64,000 nt of DNA from Micromonospora nigra (GTDB lineage: Bacteria; Actinomycetota; Actinomycetes; Mycobacteriales; Micromonosporaceae). How positions within the stretch are numbered: the first letter of the stretch is position 1; the number at the start of each line of letters is the position of its first letter. Under the pieces are notes generated by a model. It was not told the origin of the DNA, made no database searches, and saw nothing but the letters and a program-made list of their open reading frames with translations. This document shows positions 1-8,769 of the stretch, in pieces. The DNA lies in assembly GCF_900091585.1 (NCBI RefSeq), contig NZ_FMHT01000003.1:1-64000 (forward strand), given 5' to 3'. The translations under genes and the position numbers were made by a program.

Positions 1-268
1 GGTCGGCGAGCCGCCGCCAGAACAGCCGCCCGACCTCACGGGGATCGATGTCGGCGGCGGCGAGGTCGGCCAGGGCGGCGCGCTGCTGGGCCTCGACGCG
101 GCCGACGACGGCGGCGAGCAGGCCCTCGCGGCTGCCGAAGTGGTAGAGGAGCATGCGGTGGCTGGTGCCTGCGGCGGCGGCGATCTCGCGCAGGCTGAGC
201 TGGCTGAATCCCGCGTCGGTGAGGGCGTCGACGCACCGGTCGAGCAGCGCTTCGCGCGGGTCGGTCAC
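1..268 (-). CDS. TetR/AcrR family transcriptional regulator (3' end cut off by window edge)
   Basis: The first 89 codons of a TetR-type repressor are present; the ligand-binding domain lies outside the window. The start is GTG at 268. It overlaps the stop of the upstream SRPBCC gene (265-267) as GTGA, so the two are probably translationally coupled. Residues 5-60 form the usual N-terminal three-helix DNA-binding domain: the helix-turn-helix contains LREIAAAAGTS and is followed by LLYHFGSREGLLAAV, the family signature. The perfect inverted repeat at 694-719, on top of the start of the co-transcribed gene, is its likely autoregulatory operator. The ligand is unknown. Family confidence is high; target assignment is inference. 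Confidence 0.93.
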   Translation of the reverse strand, partial: MTDPREALLDRCVDALTDAGFSQLSLREIAAAAGTSHRMLLYHFGSREGLLAAVVGRVEAQQRAALADLAAADIDPREVGRLFWRRLAD

Positions 269-699
269 CGGTGGGGGTGCCGGGCTTCGGCTGCAGCCTT
301 CAGGCCGGCGGCCTCCATGCGCACGTAGCGGCGGGTCTTCGCGCCGACGAGCAGGGCGAGCAGCCCGGCGAGAGGGCCGCGCTGGCGCAGGCCGATGCGG
401 ATGCGGGTGGTGCCGTCGGCCTGCGGTTCCACGTGGTGGTAGGCGACGGTACGCACGCCGGGAGCGGCGTTGACCCAGGTGAAGCTGACGCCGGGGTGCA
501 CCTCGTCGACCTGCCAGACGGTCGTCGGCAGGCCGGGTTGCCGGATCCGGAACCGCGCGCCCGCGTCGAGTCGGGGGCCGTCGAGGGGTTCCACCGACGT
601 CATCGAGGCCGTCCAGCGGGGGTACGCGGTCACGTCGGCCAGCGCCGACCAGGCGTGCGCGGCGTCCGCGCTGGTGCTGATGGTCCGCTCCACGTCCAT
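265..699 (-). CDS. SRPBCC family protein (polyketide cyclase/dehydrase-like)
   Basis: A 144-residue protein opening with MDVERTI and DAAHAWSALADVTAYPRW, typical of the START/Bet v1-like SRPBCC fold. Such small proteins have a hydrophobic cavity and either bind or act on hydrophobic small molecules; the ligand cannot be told here. ATG at 699 was chosen because it starts the domain exactly. No Shine-Dalgarno sequence precedes it: the bases there belong to an inverted repeat and a TACCAT (707-712, minus strand) that fits a -10 element, so a leaderless transcript is likely. It is the first gene of a two-gene operon with the TetR regulator (GTGA overlap). Confidence 0.88.
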   Translation of the reverse strand: MDVERTISTSADAAHAWSALADVTAYPRWTASMTSVEPLDGPRLDAGARFRIRQPGLPTTVWQVDEVHPGVSFTWVNAAPGVRTVAYHHVEPQADGTTRIRIGLRQRGPLAGLLALLVGAKTRRYVRMEAAGLKAAAEARHPHR

Positions 700-719
700 G
701 TACCAGATGGTACATGGAC
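694..719. promoter_or_regulatory. Perfect 12-2-12 inverted repeat, likely TetR operator
   Basis: The arms GTCCATGTACCA and TGGTACATGGAC are perfectly complementary around a 2-bp spacer. The core TGTACC...GGTACA is a classic TetR-family operator layout. It covers the candidate -10 (TACCAT) and the start codon of the SRPBCC gene, so a bound repressor would block transcription initiation directly. Confidence 0.75.
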
Positions 720-904
720 CGCCGTGCAGGCCACTCTCCCCTCCGCCCGCGGGGGCACGGGTTAGCGGACGACAGCCCTCGGCGGTTGCCGAGGAGCCGT
801 CGGGTGACCGTGCCCACCCCGCGCGGCGGCCCCTCGGTCCGGGGTTTGACCTGCGGGCACACTGGAGAACAAGAGCGTCAAGCTCGAACCGAGGGAGATC
901 TCGC

Positions 905-1228
905 GTGTCCGAAACAGCCGCCAGCCGGCCCAGCCGCACCGCCGACCGTCCCGACGAGGTCACCGACCCACTGCTGTGGGGCCTCGCGCTGGACGTCGCC
1001 GACGCCCACGCGCCGGCCGAGGACGGCACCTGCACCCACCTGCTCTGCGCCGGGCAGGAGTGGCCCTGCGGGCCGTGGAACAACGCCCAGCGGGCCCTGA
1101 TGCTGGCCCGGGGCGGCGCGAGCCGATCGTCGTCGACGCCTCAGCAGCAGCGTCCGCAGTCCGGTCCGGTGCTGCACGGCTGGACCCCGGCGGCCGAGCA
1201 GTCCCGCCGCGAGTCCAGGGCGGCCTGA
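905..1228 (+). CDS. Hypothetical protein, 107 aa, cysteine-containing
   Basis: I do not recognise the family. GTG at 905 has a good ribosome site (GGGAG at 893-897, 7-nt spacer). The central part (about residues 35-70) contains CTHLLC and GQEWPCGPWN, so three cysteines are clustered around a tryptophan-rich stretch. The C-terminal 40 residues are Ser/Gln/Arg-rich and look disordered. No signal peptide or membrane segment is visible, so it is probably cytoplasmic. It stands alone, with the next gene convergent 70 bp downstream. The clear start signal and codon use with G/C at third positions support a real gene. Confidence 0.6.
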   Translation: MSETAASRPSRTADRPDEVTDPLLWGLALDVADAHAPAEDGTCTHLLCAGQEWPCGPWNNAQRALMLARGGASRSSSTPQQQRPQSGPVLHGWTPAAEQSRRESRAA

Positions 1229-1298
1229 CCGACGGGTTCGGCAACCCGACCGACGGCACGCGGGCGGGCTCCGGCACCCGCGCACCGTCGCGGTCCGG

Positions 1299-2036
1299 TC
1301 ACCGACCGCAGGTCACCGAGACGGCGTCGGGTGGCACGCTGGCTGCGGCGAGCAGGCCGAACGTCGTCGAGCCCTCCACGGACACGGTCCCGTTGTACGC
1401 AGCGTTACGCACCGTCACGTCGGTACCGGTAACCTCCACCACTCCGCCCCAGACCGACTGGACGCGCTCGTCACCGGACCAGCGCCAGGAGACCCGCCAC
1501 CCGTCGAGCGGTTCGTCGCCGGTGTTGCGGACGGTGACCGTGGCGACGAAGCCACCGCTCCACCCGGCGTCTACCACCGCCGTCGCGTCACAGGCCGACT
1601 GCGGCAGGGTCCGCGCCGGCCCGCCGAACACGTACGGGTCGCGGTTGCCCTCGGGGTCGCTGAACCGGAACCAGTACGCCGTGTCCGGGGTCAGCCCTTC
1701 GACGGTGATGGTCCCGTGGCGGTCCCGCCCGGAAACCCCCTCGGCCACCGGATCCCGCCACTGCTCGGAGTCCTCCTGGCTGGTGAACAGACTGACCGTG
1801 ATCGGCGGGTCGTAGCCGCAGGGCGGGGAGAGGGTGATCCAGTAGCTGAAGGTGAGGCTCGTGGTGGTGGCCCCCGTCGCCCGACCGCCCATCGGCAACG
1901 CCGGTGGGCACGGAAACGGAGTCAACGACGCCGTCGGGGACGCGACGAACGCGGGCTCGACCGCGCTGGCCGCTGTCAGCCCACCGGTGAGGGCGACGGT
2001 CGCGGCGGTCAACACCACGCCGAACGTGCGGAACAT
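1299..2036 (-). CDS. Secreted protein with fibronectin-III-like and CBM2 domains
   Basis: A 245-residue exported protein. Residues 1-27 form a signal peptide (hydrophobic run, then ASAVEP). Residues 45-140 resemble a fibronectin type III module (TSLTFSYW near its start and LTPDTAYWFRF near its end). Residues 145-245 form a family 2 cellulose-binding module, with the usual WSGGFVATVTVRNTG and the flanking pair of cysteines. No catalytic domain is present, so it may be a binding or accessory protein. ATG at 2036 has GGAGG about 8 nt upstream; alternative GTG/TTG codons lie just upstream of it. It stands alone and faces the 107-aa gene convergently. Confidence 0.82.
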   Translation of the reverse strand: MFRTFGVVLTAATVALTGGLTAASAVEPAFVASPTASLTPFPCPPALPMGGRATGATTTSLTFSYWITLSPPCGYDPPITVSLFTSQEDSEQWRDPVAEGVSGRDRHGTITVEGLTPDTAYWFRFSDPEGNRDPYVFGGPARTLPQSACDATAVVDAGWSGGFVATVTVRNTGDEPLDGWRVSWRWSGDERVQSVWGGVVEVTGTDVTVRNAAYNGTVSVEGSTTFGLLAAASVPPDAVSVTCGR

Positions 2037-2250
2037 GGACAACACCTCCGGATCGCAGACGGTGGTCGGCAGGAGGCTCGCCGAAGAAGGGGCTGCCCGA
2101 CGCGGGCGACACTGCCCGCGCTTCCCCTGCCTGAGCAAGCCGCACCGGCTCCCGAACACGACCTGCGGCACAGTCTTCCAGTCGACGATGGTCGATGCAA
2201 TCCGTCGACCCGGGCGGCACCCGGCGTGCCGCGCCGCCCGCTCTTCCCGC

Positions 2251-2285
2251 ACCCGGCACCCGGCACCCGGCACCCGGCACCCGGT
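2251..2285. repeat. Five tandem 7-bp units (ACCCGGC)
   Basis: Four perfect ACCCGGC units and a fifth ending in T run into the stop codon of the lipid-kinase-like gene. It looks like slippage-derived simple sequence downstream of that gene. Confidence 0.85.
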
Positions 2286-3241
2286 CAGGGTGACGCGTCG
2301 ACGCCCTCGCCGCTGTCCCCCTCGGGACAGCAGACGGTCAGCGCGGCGGGCACCACCCGTACCTTCAGCTTCCTGGTTGCGACACGGGCACCGCCGTCCA
2401 GCTCGTAGGTCTTCGACTCGGCGAAGCGGACCTTGATCCTGCGTCCCCGGGTGATCCGTACGAAGGGTGAGTTCTCGGAGCGGCCGGCCGCCATCCTGCC
2501 GAGGGTGCGTGCCCAGTCGATGGCACCGCTGGCGGTGGACACGCCGACCTGAAGCGCCCCGTCGTCGGGGCGGGCGTCGTCGAAGGCGGGAATGCCGCCG
2601 GTGATGGTGCCGACGTTACCGAACAGGACGCAGCTCGCCGCATCGTCGAACCAGTCGCTGCCGTCGACGGTGATCTGGGTGCGGGTCGCCTCCCCCTGGA
2701 CGTGCCGCAGCCCCGTCCACACATAGGCGAGCCGACCCAGGCGGCCCTTCATGTCACGGTCGGCCTCGCGGATCAGGTCACCGTCGAAACCGGCCCCGGC
2801 CATCACCGCGAAGTGTTCACCGTTGAGCTTGCCCAGGTCCAGACGCCGGCGGCGGCCGTGCAGACCGATGCGGACGGCCTCGGGCAGGTCCTCGGGGATG
2901 CCGAGGTTGCCGGCGAACAGGTTGGCGGTGCCGGCGGGCAGGATCGCCATCGGCACGTCGGACTTGGCGAGGGTGTCAGCGCAGCGCTGCACCATGCCGT
3001 CGCCGCCCCAGACGAAGACCAGCTCGGCACCCTTGTCGAGCGCCTTGCGCAGTTTCTTCGGCGCCTTGCGGCTCTTGGGCACCTCGTACCACAGCAGCTT
3101 GTCGACCCCCGCGCCGACGAGCGCGGCGCGCAGTTCGTCGAGCCCACCACCGAGGACCTTCTTCCGATGGGCGACCACGGCCACCTTACCCGGGCCGGTC
3201 GTCGCCACAGTCGTGGCGGACCGCGTCGTATCCGTGCTCAT
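2285..3241 (-). CDS. Diacylglycerol/lipid kinase family protein (DAGK catalytic domain)
   Basis: A 318-residue protein of the DagK/YegS/BmrU superfamily, which phosphorylates diacylglycerol or related lipids with ATP at the inner membrane surface. VAVVAHRKK begins the domain (about residue 20), VWGGDGMVQRCADTLA carries the GGDG nucleotide motif (about 75-90), and LPAGTANLFAGNLGIP is the second conserved loop. The C-terminal half (DARPDDGALQVGV) is the beta-sandwich typical of the family. ATG at 3241 was chosen; the leader before the domain is short. It lies 167 bp downstream of htpG on the same strand without overlap. The lipid substrate cannot be deduced. Confidence 0.85.
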   Translation of the reverse strand: MSTDTTRSATTVATTGPGKVAVVAHRKKVLGGGLDELRAALVGAGVDKLLWYEVPKSRKAPKKLRKALDKGAELVFVWGGDGMVQRCADTLAKSDVPMAILPAGTANLFAGNLGIPEDLPEAVRIGLHGRRRRLDLGKLNGEHFAVMAGAGFDGDLIREADRDMKGRLGRLAYVWTGLRHVQGEATRTQITVDGSDWFDDAASCVLFGNVGTITGGIPAFDDARPDDGALQVGVSTASGAIDWARTLGRMAAGRSENSPFVRITRGRRIKVRFAESKTYELDGGARVATRKLKVRVVPAALTVCCPEGDSGEGVDASP

Positions 3242-3408
3242 GGCCGACGGTGTTACCCACTCCCCGGCCCCCGCACGCCCGCAGACACCGGCGCCTGCGG
3301 CCACCCGCCGACGGGACCACGCGCCACGGATCGTGCCCGGCGCCGGGTCGGGGTGGCCTCGGCGTGGCGGCGGGGCCACCCCGACCCGGAATCACCGGGG
3401 GCGGGGCG

Positions 3409-5325
3409 TCAGAGGGTACGGGCGAGCCGGTCGGCGAGAATCCGGGTGAACCGGGACGGGTCGGCGAGGTCGCCGCCCTCGGCGAGCAGCGCCATGCCGT
3501 ACAGCAGCTCGGTGGCCTCCGTCAGCGACTCCTCGGTGCCGCCGGACTCCTTGGCCTTGCGCAGCCCCGCCACGAGCGGGTGCCCGGGGTTGAGCTCCAG
3601 GATCCGCTTGACCTGCGGCACCTCGTGCCCCATCGCCCGGTACATCTTCTCCAGGGTGGGCGTGATGTCGTGGGCGTCGCCGACGACGCAGGCCGGCGAG
3701 GTGGTCAGCCGGGACGACAGGCGAACCTCCTTGACGGAGTCGGCCAGCACTCCGCCCATCCAGGTGAGCAGGTCGGCGTACTCGGCGCGCTGCCGCTCCC
3801 GTTCCGCCTCGGCCTCGGCCTTCTCCTCGGCGGTGTCGAGGTCGACCTGCCCCTTGGCGACCGAGCGCAGCGGCTTGCCGTCGTAGCTGCCGACGCGCTC
3901 CACCCAGACCTCGTCGACCGGGTCGGTGAGCAGCAGCACCTCGTAGCCCCTGGCGCGGAACGCCTCCATGTGCGGGGAGTTCTCGATGGTGGCGCGGTTC
4001 TCGCCGGTGGCGTAGTAGATGTCGGCCTGCCCGTCCTTCATCCGGCTGACGTAGCCGGCGAGGTCCGTGGGCTCGGACGGATCGTGGGTGGACGCGGCCG
4101 AGACGATCTCCAGCAGGGCGTCCCGGTTGTCGGTGTCGTCGACCAGCCCCTCCTTGACCACCCCGCCGAACTCGGTCCAGAAGGTGCGGTACTTCTCCGG
4201 CTGATTGACCTTGAGGTCCCTGACCGTGGCGAGCACCTTCTTGACCAGGCGGCGACGCACGGCGCTGATCTGCCGGTCCTGCTGGAGGATCTCCCGGGAG
4301 ATGTTCAGTGACAGGTCGTGGGCGTCCACGACACCCTTGACGAAGCGCAGGTAGTTGGGCATGAGCGCGTCACAGTCGTCCATGATGAAGACGCGCTTGA
4401 CGTAGAGCTGCACGCCGCGGTGACCCTGCGGGGAGAACAGGTCCAGCGGCGCGTGGGAGGGGACGAACAGCAGCGCCTCGTACTCGAAGGTGCCCTCGCC
4501 ACGCATGTGGACGGTCTCGAGGGGGTCCGCCCAGTCGTGGCTGACGTGCTTGTAGAACTCGTGGTACTCGGCCGGCTCGACCTCGTCGCGGGGGCGGGCC
4601 CACAGCGCCTTCATCGAGTTCAGCGTCACCGTCTCGGTGGTGGCGTCGGCGTCCCCCTCGCCCGGGCGCTCCACGGTCATCCGGATCGGGTGGGCGATGA
4701 AGTCGGAGTACCGCTTGACGATCTGGCGGACCGTCCACTCGGCGGTGTAGTCGTGCAGCTCGTCCTCGGCATCGGCGGGCTTGAGGTGCAGGGTGACCGA
4801 GGTGCCCTGCGGAGCGTCGTCGAGCGCGGCCACGGTGTAGGTGCCCTCGCCGCTGGACTCCCAGCGGGTGCCGCCGGTCTCGCCGGCCCGACGGGTGACC
4901 AGCTCCACCCGGTCGGCGACCATGAAGGCGGCGTAGAAGCCGACGCCGAACTGGCCGATCAGCTCCTGGGAGGCACCGGCGTCCTTGGCTTCGCGCAGCT
5001 GACGCAGCAGCTCGGCGGTGCCGGACTTGGCGATGGTGCCGATCACCGAGACGACCTCGTCGCGGGTCATGCCGATGCCGTTGTCCCGCACGGTCAGGGT
5101 GCGGGCCTCCCGGTCGATGTCGATGGCGATGTGCAGGTCGTCGGCGTCGACGGCAAGATCCTTGTCTACCAGCGACGCCAGCCGAAGCTTGTCCAACGCG
5201 TCAGAGGCGTTGGAGATCAACTCGCGGAGGAAGACGTCCTTGTTCGAGTAGATCGAGTGGACCATCAGCTGGAGCAGCTGACGCGCCTCGGCCTGGAACT
5301 CCAACGTCTCGGCCCGGTCGTTCAC
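3409..5325 (-). CDS. htpG: Molecular chaperone HtpG (Hsp90)
   Basis: A full-length bacterial Hsp90, 638 residues. The N-terminal GHKL ATPase shows NASDALDKLR, the DNGIGM motif and GQFGVGFYAAFMVAD. The middle domain contains LYVKRVFIMDD and LPNYLRFVKGVVD-type sequence, with the conserved SLNISREILQQ following. The C-terminal dimerisation domain ends at LADRLARTL. It acts as an ATP-driven dimeric folding chaperone in the cytosol. GTG at 5325 has GAAGGGA a few bases upstream and starts right before the conserved ETLEFQAEARQLLQLM. No HAIR-type (HspR) element was seen upstream, so heat regulation cannot be read from the sequence. Confidence 0.98.
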   Translation of the reverse strand: MNDRAETLEFQAEARQLLQLMVHSIYSNKDVFLRELISNASDALDKLRLASLVDKDLAVDADDLHIAIDIDREARTLTVRDNGIGMTRDEVVSVIGTIAKSGTAELLRQLREAKDAGASQELIGQFGVGFYAAFMVADRVELVTRRAGETGGTRWESSGEGTYTVAALDDAPQGTSVTLHLKPADAEDELHDYTAEWTVRQIVKRYSDFIAHPIRMTVERPGEGDADATTETVTLNSMKALWARPRDEVEPAEYHEFYKHVSHDWADPLETVHMRGEGTFEYEALLFVPSHAPLDLFSPQGHRGVQLYVKRVFIMDDCDALMPNYLRFVKGVVDAHDLSLNISREILQQDRQISAVRRRLVKKVLATVRDLKVNQPEKYRTFWTEFGGVVKEGLVDDTDNRDALLEIVSAASTHDPSEPTDLAGYVSRMKDGQADIYYATGENRATIENSPHMEAFRARGYEVLLLTDPVDEVWVERVGSYDGKPLRSVAKGQVDLDTAEEKAEAEAERERQRAEYADLLTWMGGVLADSVKEVRLSSRLTTSPACVVGDAHDITPTLEKMYRAMGHEVPQVKRILELNPGHPLVAGLRKAKESGGTEESLTEATELLYGMALLAEGGDLADPSRFTRILADRLARTL

Positions 5326-5534
5326 ACCGTGTCCCTTCTCGTGGCTCAGCCCACAGCGGTTCGCGGAAAGGATACGAGCTGTCGCCGCCCGCGCGCGGGG
5401 GTGGGTGGGTGTGGCGCGACGGGCGTCGGGGTACTGACGGAGTGGTCGGCCCGGGTGCGGGGCGGACAAGGGGCGGGATCGGGGCAGGCCAGGGGTGCGG
5501 CCGCGCCCGGAATGTGAGGCGACGATGGTGTTCG

Positions 5535-5615
5535 GTCGCATGGGGCGACAGATGAGAGTCAGTCGCGTGGGGCGACACATGCGAGCCGGTCGCGTGGGGC
5601 GACGGATGAGAGCCG
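5535..5615. repeat. Three tandem 27-bp units, each with a GTCGC/GCGAC hairpin
   Basis: Units begin at 5535, 5562 and 5589, and a partial fourth begins at 5616. Each opens with GTCGC(A/G)TGGGGCGAC, in which GTCGC and GCGAC are complementary around a 5-nt loop, followed by 12 bases with a few substitutions. They sit between htpG and the divergent ATPase gene and end 7 bp before the GTG start at 5623. Confidence 0.85.
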
Positions 5616-5622
5616 GTCGCGC

Positions 5623-6039
5623 GTGAGCGCCGGGCCGGGCCGGTCGAAGGCTGCGCGGGTGACCACCGGGTGGACGTACCCGGCGCTGCCGGTGTCCGCG
5701 GCGCGGATGCGCCAGGACGTGCGCGCCGCCCTCGCCGCCCTGGACGCCGACCCCGATGCGGTCGACGACCTACTGGTCGCCACCTCCGAGGCGATCAACA
5801 ACGCGGTCGAGCACGCCCAGCGCCCGTCGCGGCCGGAGGTCCGCGTCGGGCTGCGGGTGGTCGGGGACACCGCCTGCGTCTCGGTCCGCGACTTCGGCAC
5901 CTGGCGGGAGGGCAGCCCGTCGCGCGACCGGGGTCGCGGGGTGGCGCTGATGCAGGCGTACGGGCGGGTGCGCACGGAGTGCACGGCGCAGGGCACGACG
6001 GTGACGATCGAACGTCGCCTCCACGACCGGCCGCGCTGA
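5623..6039 (+). CDS. Anti-sigma-type ATP-binding protein (HATPase_c_2, RsbW/SpoIIAB-like)
   Basis: A 138-residue stand-alone GHKL ATPase module. The N box is EAINNAVEHA (about residues 58-67), the G1 box VRDFGTW (about 90-96) and the G2 box RGRGVALMQAY (about 106-116), the pattern of actinobacterial serine kinases that act as anti-sigma factors. These phosphorylate an STAS partner and release a sigma factor. No partner lies next to it; the nearest STAS proteins are 6 kb away and lack the usual serine. GTG at 5623 is the first start in frame. The preceding bases are the 27-bp repeat array, and no clear ribosome site is seen. Confidence 0.83.
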   Translation: MSAGPGRSKAARVTTGWTYPALPVSAARMRQDVRAALAALDADPDAVDDLLVATSEAINNAVEHAQRPSRPEVRVGLRVVGDTACVSVRDFGTWREGSPSRDRGRGVALMQAYGRVRTECTAQGTTVTIERRLHDRPR

Positions 6040-6040
6040 G

Positions 6041-6100
6041 ACCGGCACCGTCGCACTGGGCCCGGCACGGACCGGCACCGTCGCACTGGACCCCGCACAA
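6041..6100. repeat. Two tandem 30-bp units
   Basis: ACCGGCACCGTCGCACTGG begins both units (6041 and 6071). Only a few bases differ in the last third. They lie immediately downstream of the ATPase stop codon. Confidence 0.85.
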
Positions 6101-6129
6101 GTCGTGCGGGCCGGGCAGGACCAGACAGC

Positions 6130-6166
<37 letters not shown>

Positions 6167-6602
6167 ACAGCGTGACCTTTTCATCCAGTTAAGTCCGGTT
6201 TGTGCATAATTGCGGTGAGGATGGTCACGGCCGCGGCGGACATGACCCGGCGCCACCCGTCGTTGTACGGGGCATGACCCAGGTGAGCCCCTCGCCGGCG
6301 CACCGGCCACTCCCGTGAACCGTGCGTTCGCCCCGTGACGCGATCGGGGCGACGAGGTGATCGAGGCTCGGCCGCCCCCGGGACGCCGCGCCCCGGTGCT
6401 GGCGGGAGCCGGGGAATGGCTCTGCGGCCAGCCTGGTTACATCTGCCGGGACACGGGCCACGGCCCTGCCGCAAGGGTGGGACGGTTCGTCGCGTCCCCA
6501 CGAGGATCCGGGCTGGTCCTCCCCCGCCCGTGCGTGCTCCTTCAACCTGCTCGCGGCACTCCCCCGGTGTCGTGCACCCCCGACAGGAAGGCGTGACCGA
6601 TC

Positions 6603-7253
6603 ATGACTGCTCTGATCCGTAAGGCCGCCCTGAGCGCCGCCGGTGCCGTCTTCGCCGGCGGGATGATCGCCGGACCGGCCGCCGCGATCGCGGCCCCCGA
6701 GAGCCCCACCACCACGTCGGTGGCGGTCGCGGAGCGTGCCGGCAACAACGAACGGCAGCTGCCCGTGCGCTACGAGGCCCAGCCGAACTTCTACTACTGC
6801 GGCCCCGCCGCGGCCCGAAACGCCCTGACCACCATGGACAAGCACGTCACCCAGGACGAGCTGGCCAAGATCATGGGCACTACCGAGAACGGCACCGACT
6901 CCGCCCACCTGATCACCAAGGCGCTGAACACCACCGCCGGCACGGACCTCTACCGCACCGTGGAACTCCCCGACGCCAGCGCTGACGACGCGCAGACCGA
7001 CAGGCTACGTACCGACCTCACCCGGGCCATCGACAACGGTCGCGCCATCGTGGCCAACATCGCCGGCACCGCCACCGACACCGACGGCGACACGCACTCC
7101 TTCGAAGGCGGCCACTACATCTCCGTGACCGGCTACCGGGACCACGGCAACCAGGCCAAGATCGCCGACTCGGCCGACCCCGACAAGGCCGAGTACTGGA
7201 TCACCACCGAGGACCTCGCCGACTGGATCGCCACCCGCGGCTACTCCGCCTGA
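6603..7253 (+). CDS. Secreted C39-like cysteine peptidase
   Basis: A 216-residue exported protein. Residues 1-31 form a signal peptide ending near AIAAP. The mature part starts with LPVRYEAQPNFYYCGPAA, which places the catalytic cysteine at residue 66 in the C39-like pattern (Gln-x-x-x-x-x-Cys-Gly-Pro). The catalytic histidine is in EGGHYISVTGY (about residue 171) and an acidic residue follows in IADSADP. Such stand-alone C39-like proteins hydrolyse peptides outside the cell, and their substrates are mostly unknown. ATG at 6603 follows CAGGAAGG. It is monocistronic and ends at a strong hairpin. The family is sure; the function is general. Confidence 0.88.
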   Translation: MTALIRKAALSAAGAVFAGGMIAGPAAAIAAPESPTTTSVAVAERAGNNERQLPVRYEAQPNFYYCGPAAARNALTTMDKHVTQDELAKIMGTTENGTDSAHLITKALNTTAGTDLYRTVELPDASADDAQTDRLRTDLTRAIDNGRAIVANIAGTATDTDGDTHSFEGGHYISVTGYRDHGNQAKIADSADPDKAEYWITTEDLADWIATRGYSA

Positions 7254-7266
7254 CACCCATCCACCA

Positions 7267-7303
7267 CTGAGGGCCGGCCCCCACACAGGGGGCCGGCCCT
7301 CAG
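7267..7303 (+). terminator. Transcription terminator hairpin after the C39-like gene
   Basis: A perfect 16-bp stem (7267-7282 with 7288-7303) around the loop ACACA, 13 bp after the stop codon. No U-run follows, as is common in actinobacteria. Confidence 0.85.
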
Positions 7304-7493
7304 CCCGTCACCACCAAAACCCCCGTCCCTCTTACCCCAACCACACCCCACCTATTCGAGCCCGTTCCGGAACCGACCACGCGCCGATCGTTGACGGCCC
7401 GCCCGTCCGCCGGGCCGGCCGGGTGGCTGGGCCGGCCGGCCCCGAACTGGATCGACGCGCCCGGCAGCAGCCTCCGCTGGTGACGGCGCGGCC

Positions 7494-8702
7494 TCAGCTG
7501 CTGACGGCCGGAGGGAGGATGCCGCGCCGGTCCCGGCGGAGCCGGCGGATCAACTCGTTGGCCTCGACCATCGGCAGGCCGGTTGCCCGCAGGACGTCGG
7601 TGGCCATGGTGCGCAGGTCACCGACGATGATGGTGCCCGAGAAACCCAGCCCCGCGTCGACGGCCTCGGTCGACAGGGCGACCGAGCGCAGCACGATCCG
7701 GCGGGTGCGGTCCGGGGGCCGCAGGAAAGCGAACTCGACCTGCAACAGATCGACCGCCTCGGCCATGCTGCGAACAGCCGCCGGCAGGGCCTCCGGGATG
7801 GGCTCCTCGTCGTCGATCGCGGTGATGGCCCGGCGGATCAACCCGCGGCTGGCGCGGACGGCCCGGTTCATCTGTTCCACGCCGTGCTCGTAGAGCACGA
7901 TCGCCTGCCGACGGCGGCGGCGCAACGGGGACAGGTTGACCACCTCCCGGGCACCGCCGAGCGCGTCGCGCAGCCGCTCCAGGTCGGGTTCCATCGAGCG
8001 CAGGTCGTGCAGCGCCTGCCAGGCCCCGTCGCTGTCGCGGTCGGACAGCGCGTCGGCGGTCGCCATGAGCTGCCGGTTGAGGTTCTCCAGTGCGGGCGCG
8101 GCGGCTCGCCGGACCGTTCGGGTCGGGTTGAGCGGCAGCAGCACGATCACCACGAGCAGGCCGGCGAAGCCGCCGGCCAGGGCGTCGATGAACCGGGGAG
8201 CCTCGAGGTCGCGGACCGTCGGCGACAGGGTCGCGACCAGCACGGCCGTGCTGGCGGCCTGGGCCACCAGCGCGCCCTGTCCGCTCACCCCGATCGCCAG
8301 GGTCACCGCCAGCGTCACGACCGCTCCGGTCTGCCAGGCCCCGGTGCCGGCGAGGGCGATGAAAAGGTCGCCGATCGCGATGCCCACGGCCACCCCGAAG
8401 ATCAGTTCGACGGTACGCCGCAGCCGCTGCCCGACCGACGACACGATCGTGCCCACCGCCGCCACCGGGGCGAAGACCGGCCGCTCGTTGCCGATCACCG
8501 TGAAGGCCAGTTCCCAGGCCAGCGCGGCGGCGACACCCGCCTGCACGGCCACGATGAGGCCGGCCTGCAACTGTCGCAGCCGGTCCCGGGCCGTGGCCCG
8601 CCCCCGTTCGCGCAGCCCTTCGAGAGCCCGGTTGACCCGCTCGGTGCACGGGTCGGGCCTTCCCTGCGGCGGTGCGCGGAACGCCTTCCACGGTGGCGGC
8701 AC
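7494..8702 (-). CDS. FUSC-family membrane protein (aromatic acid exporter-like)
   Basis: A 402-residue protein. After about 45 basic, soluble residues come five or six hydrophobic segments (about residues 48-190), including VFAPVAAVGTIVSSVGQRLRRTVE and a block ending VVIVLLPLNP. A long cytoplasmic helical domain follows (about 195-402). This is the fusaric acid resistance/ArAE half-transporter layout (PF06081/PF13515 type), thought to export aromatic or amphipathic compounds. GTG at 8702 is used. The gene follows the GerMN lipoprotein gene by 67 bp on the same strand, so it may be the last member of the two-component operon, which would suggest envelope-stress control. The substrate is unknown. 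Confidence 0.85.
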   Translation of the reverse strand: MPPPWKAFRAPPQGRPDPCTERVNRALEGLRERGRATARDRLRQLQAGLIVAVQAGVAAALAWELAFTVIGNERPVFAPVAAVGTIVSSVGQRLRRTVELIFGVAVGIAIGDLFIALAGTGAWQTGAVVTLAVTLAIGVSGQGALVAQAASTAVLVATLSPTVRDLEAPRFIDALAGGFAGLLVVIVLLPLNPTRTVRRAAAPALENLNRQLMATADALSDRDSDGAWQALHDLRSMEPDLERLRDALGGAREVVNLSPLRRRRRQAIVLYEHGVEQMNRAVRASRGLIRRAITAIDDEEPIPEALPAAVRSMAEAVDLLQVEFAFLRPPDRTRRIVLRSVALSTEAVDAGLGFSGTIIVGDLRTMATDVLRATGLPMVEANELIRRLRRDRRGILPPAVSS

Positions 8703-8769
8703 GACCGGCTGTACCCGTCTGGCGTCGGCTCACACCGACCACCCCCGCGCGGCTGCGTGCGTCCCGCAG

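Noticed and set aside
5535..5615. CRISPR-like short repeats
   Set aside because: Units are contiguous without spacers and no cas gene is present.
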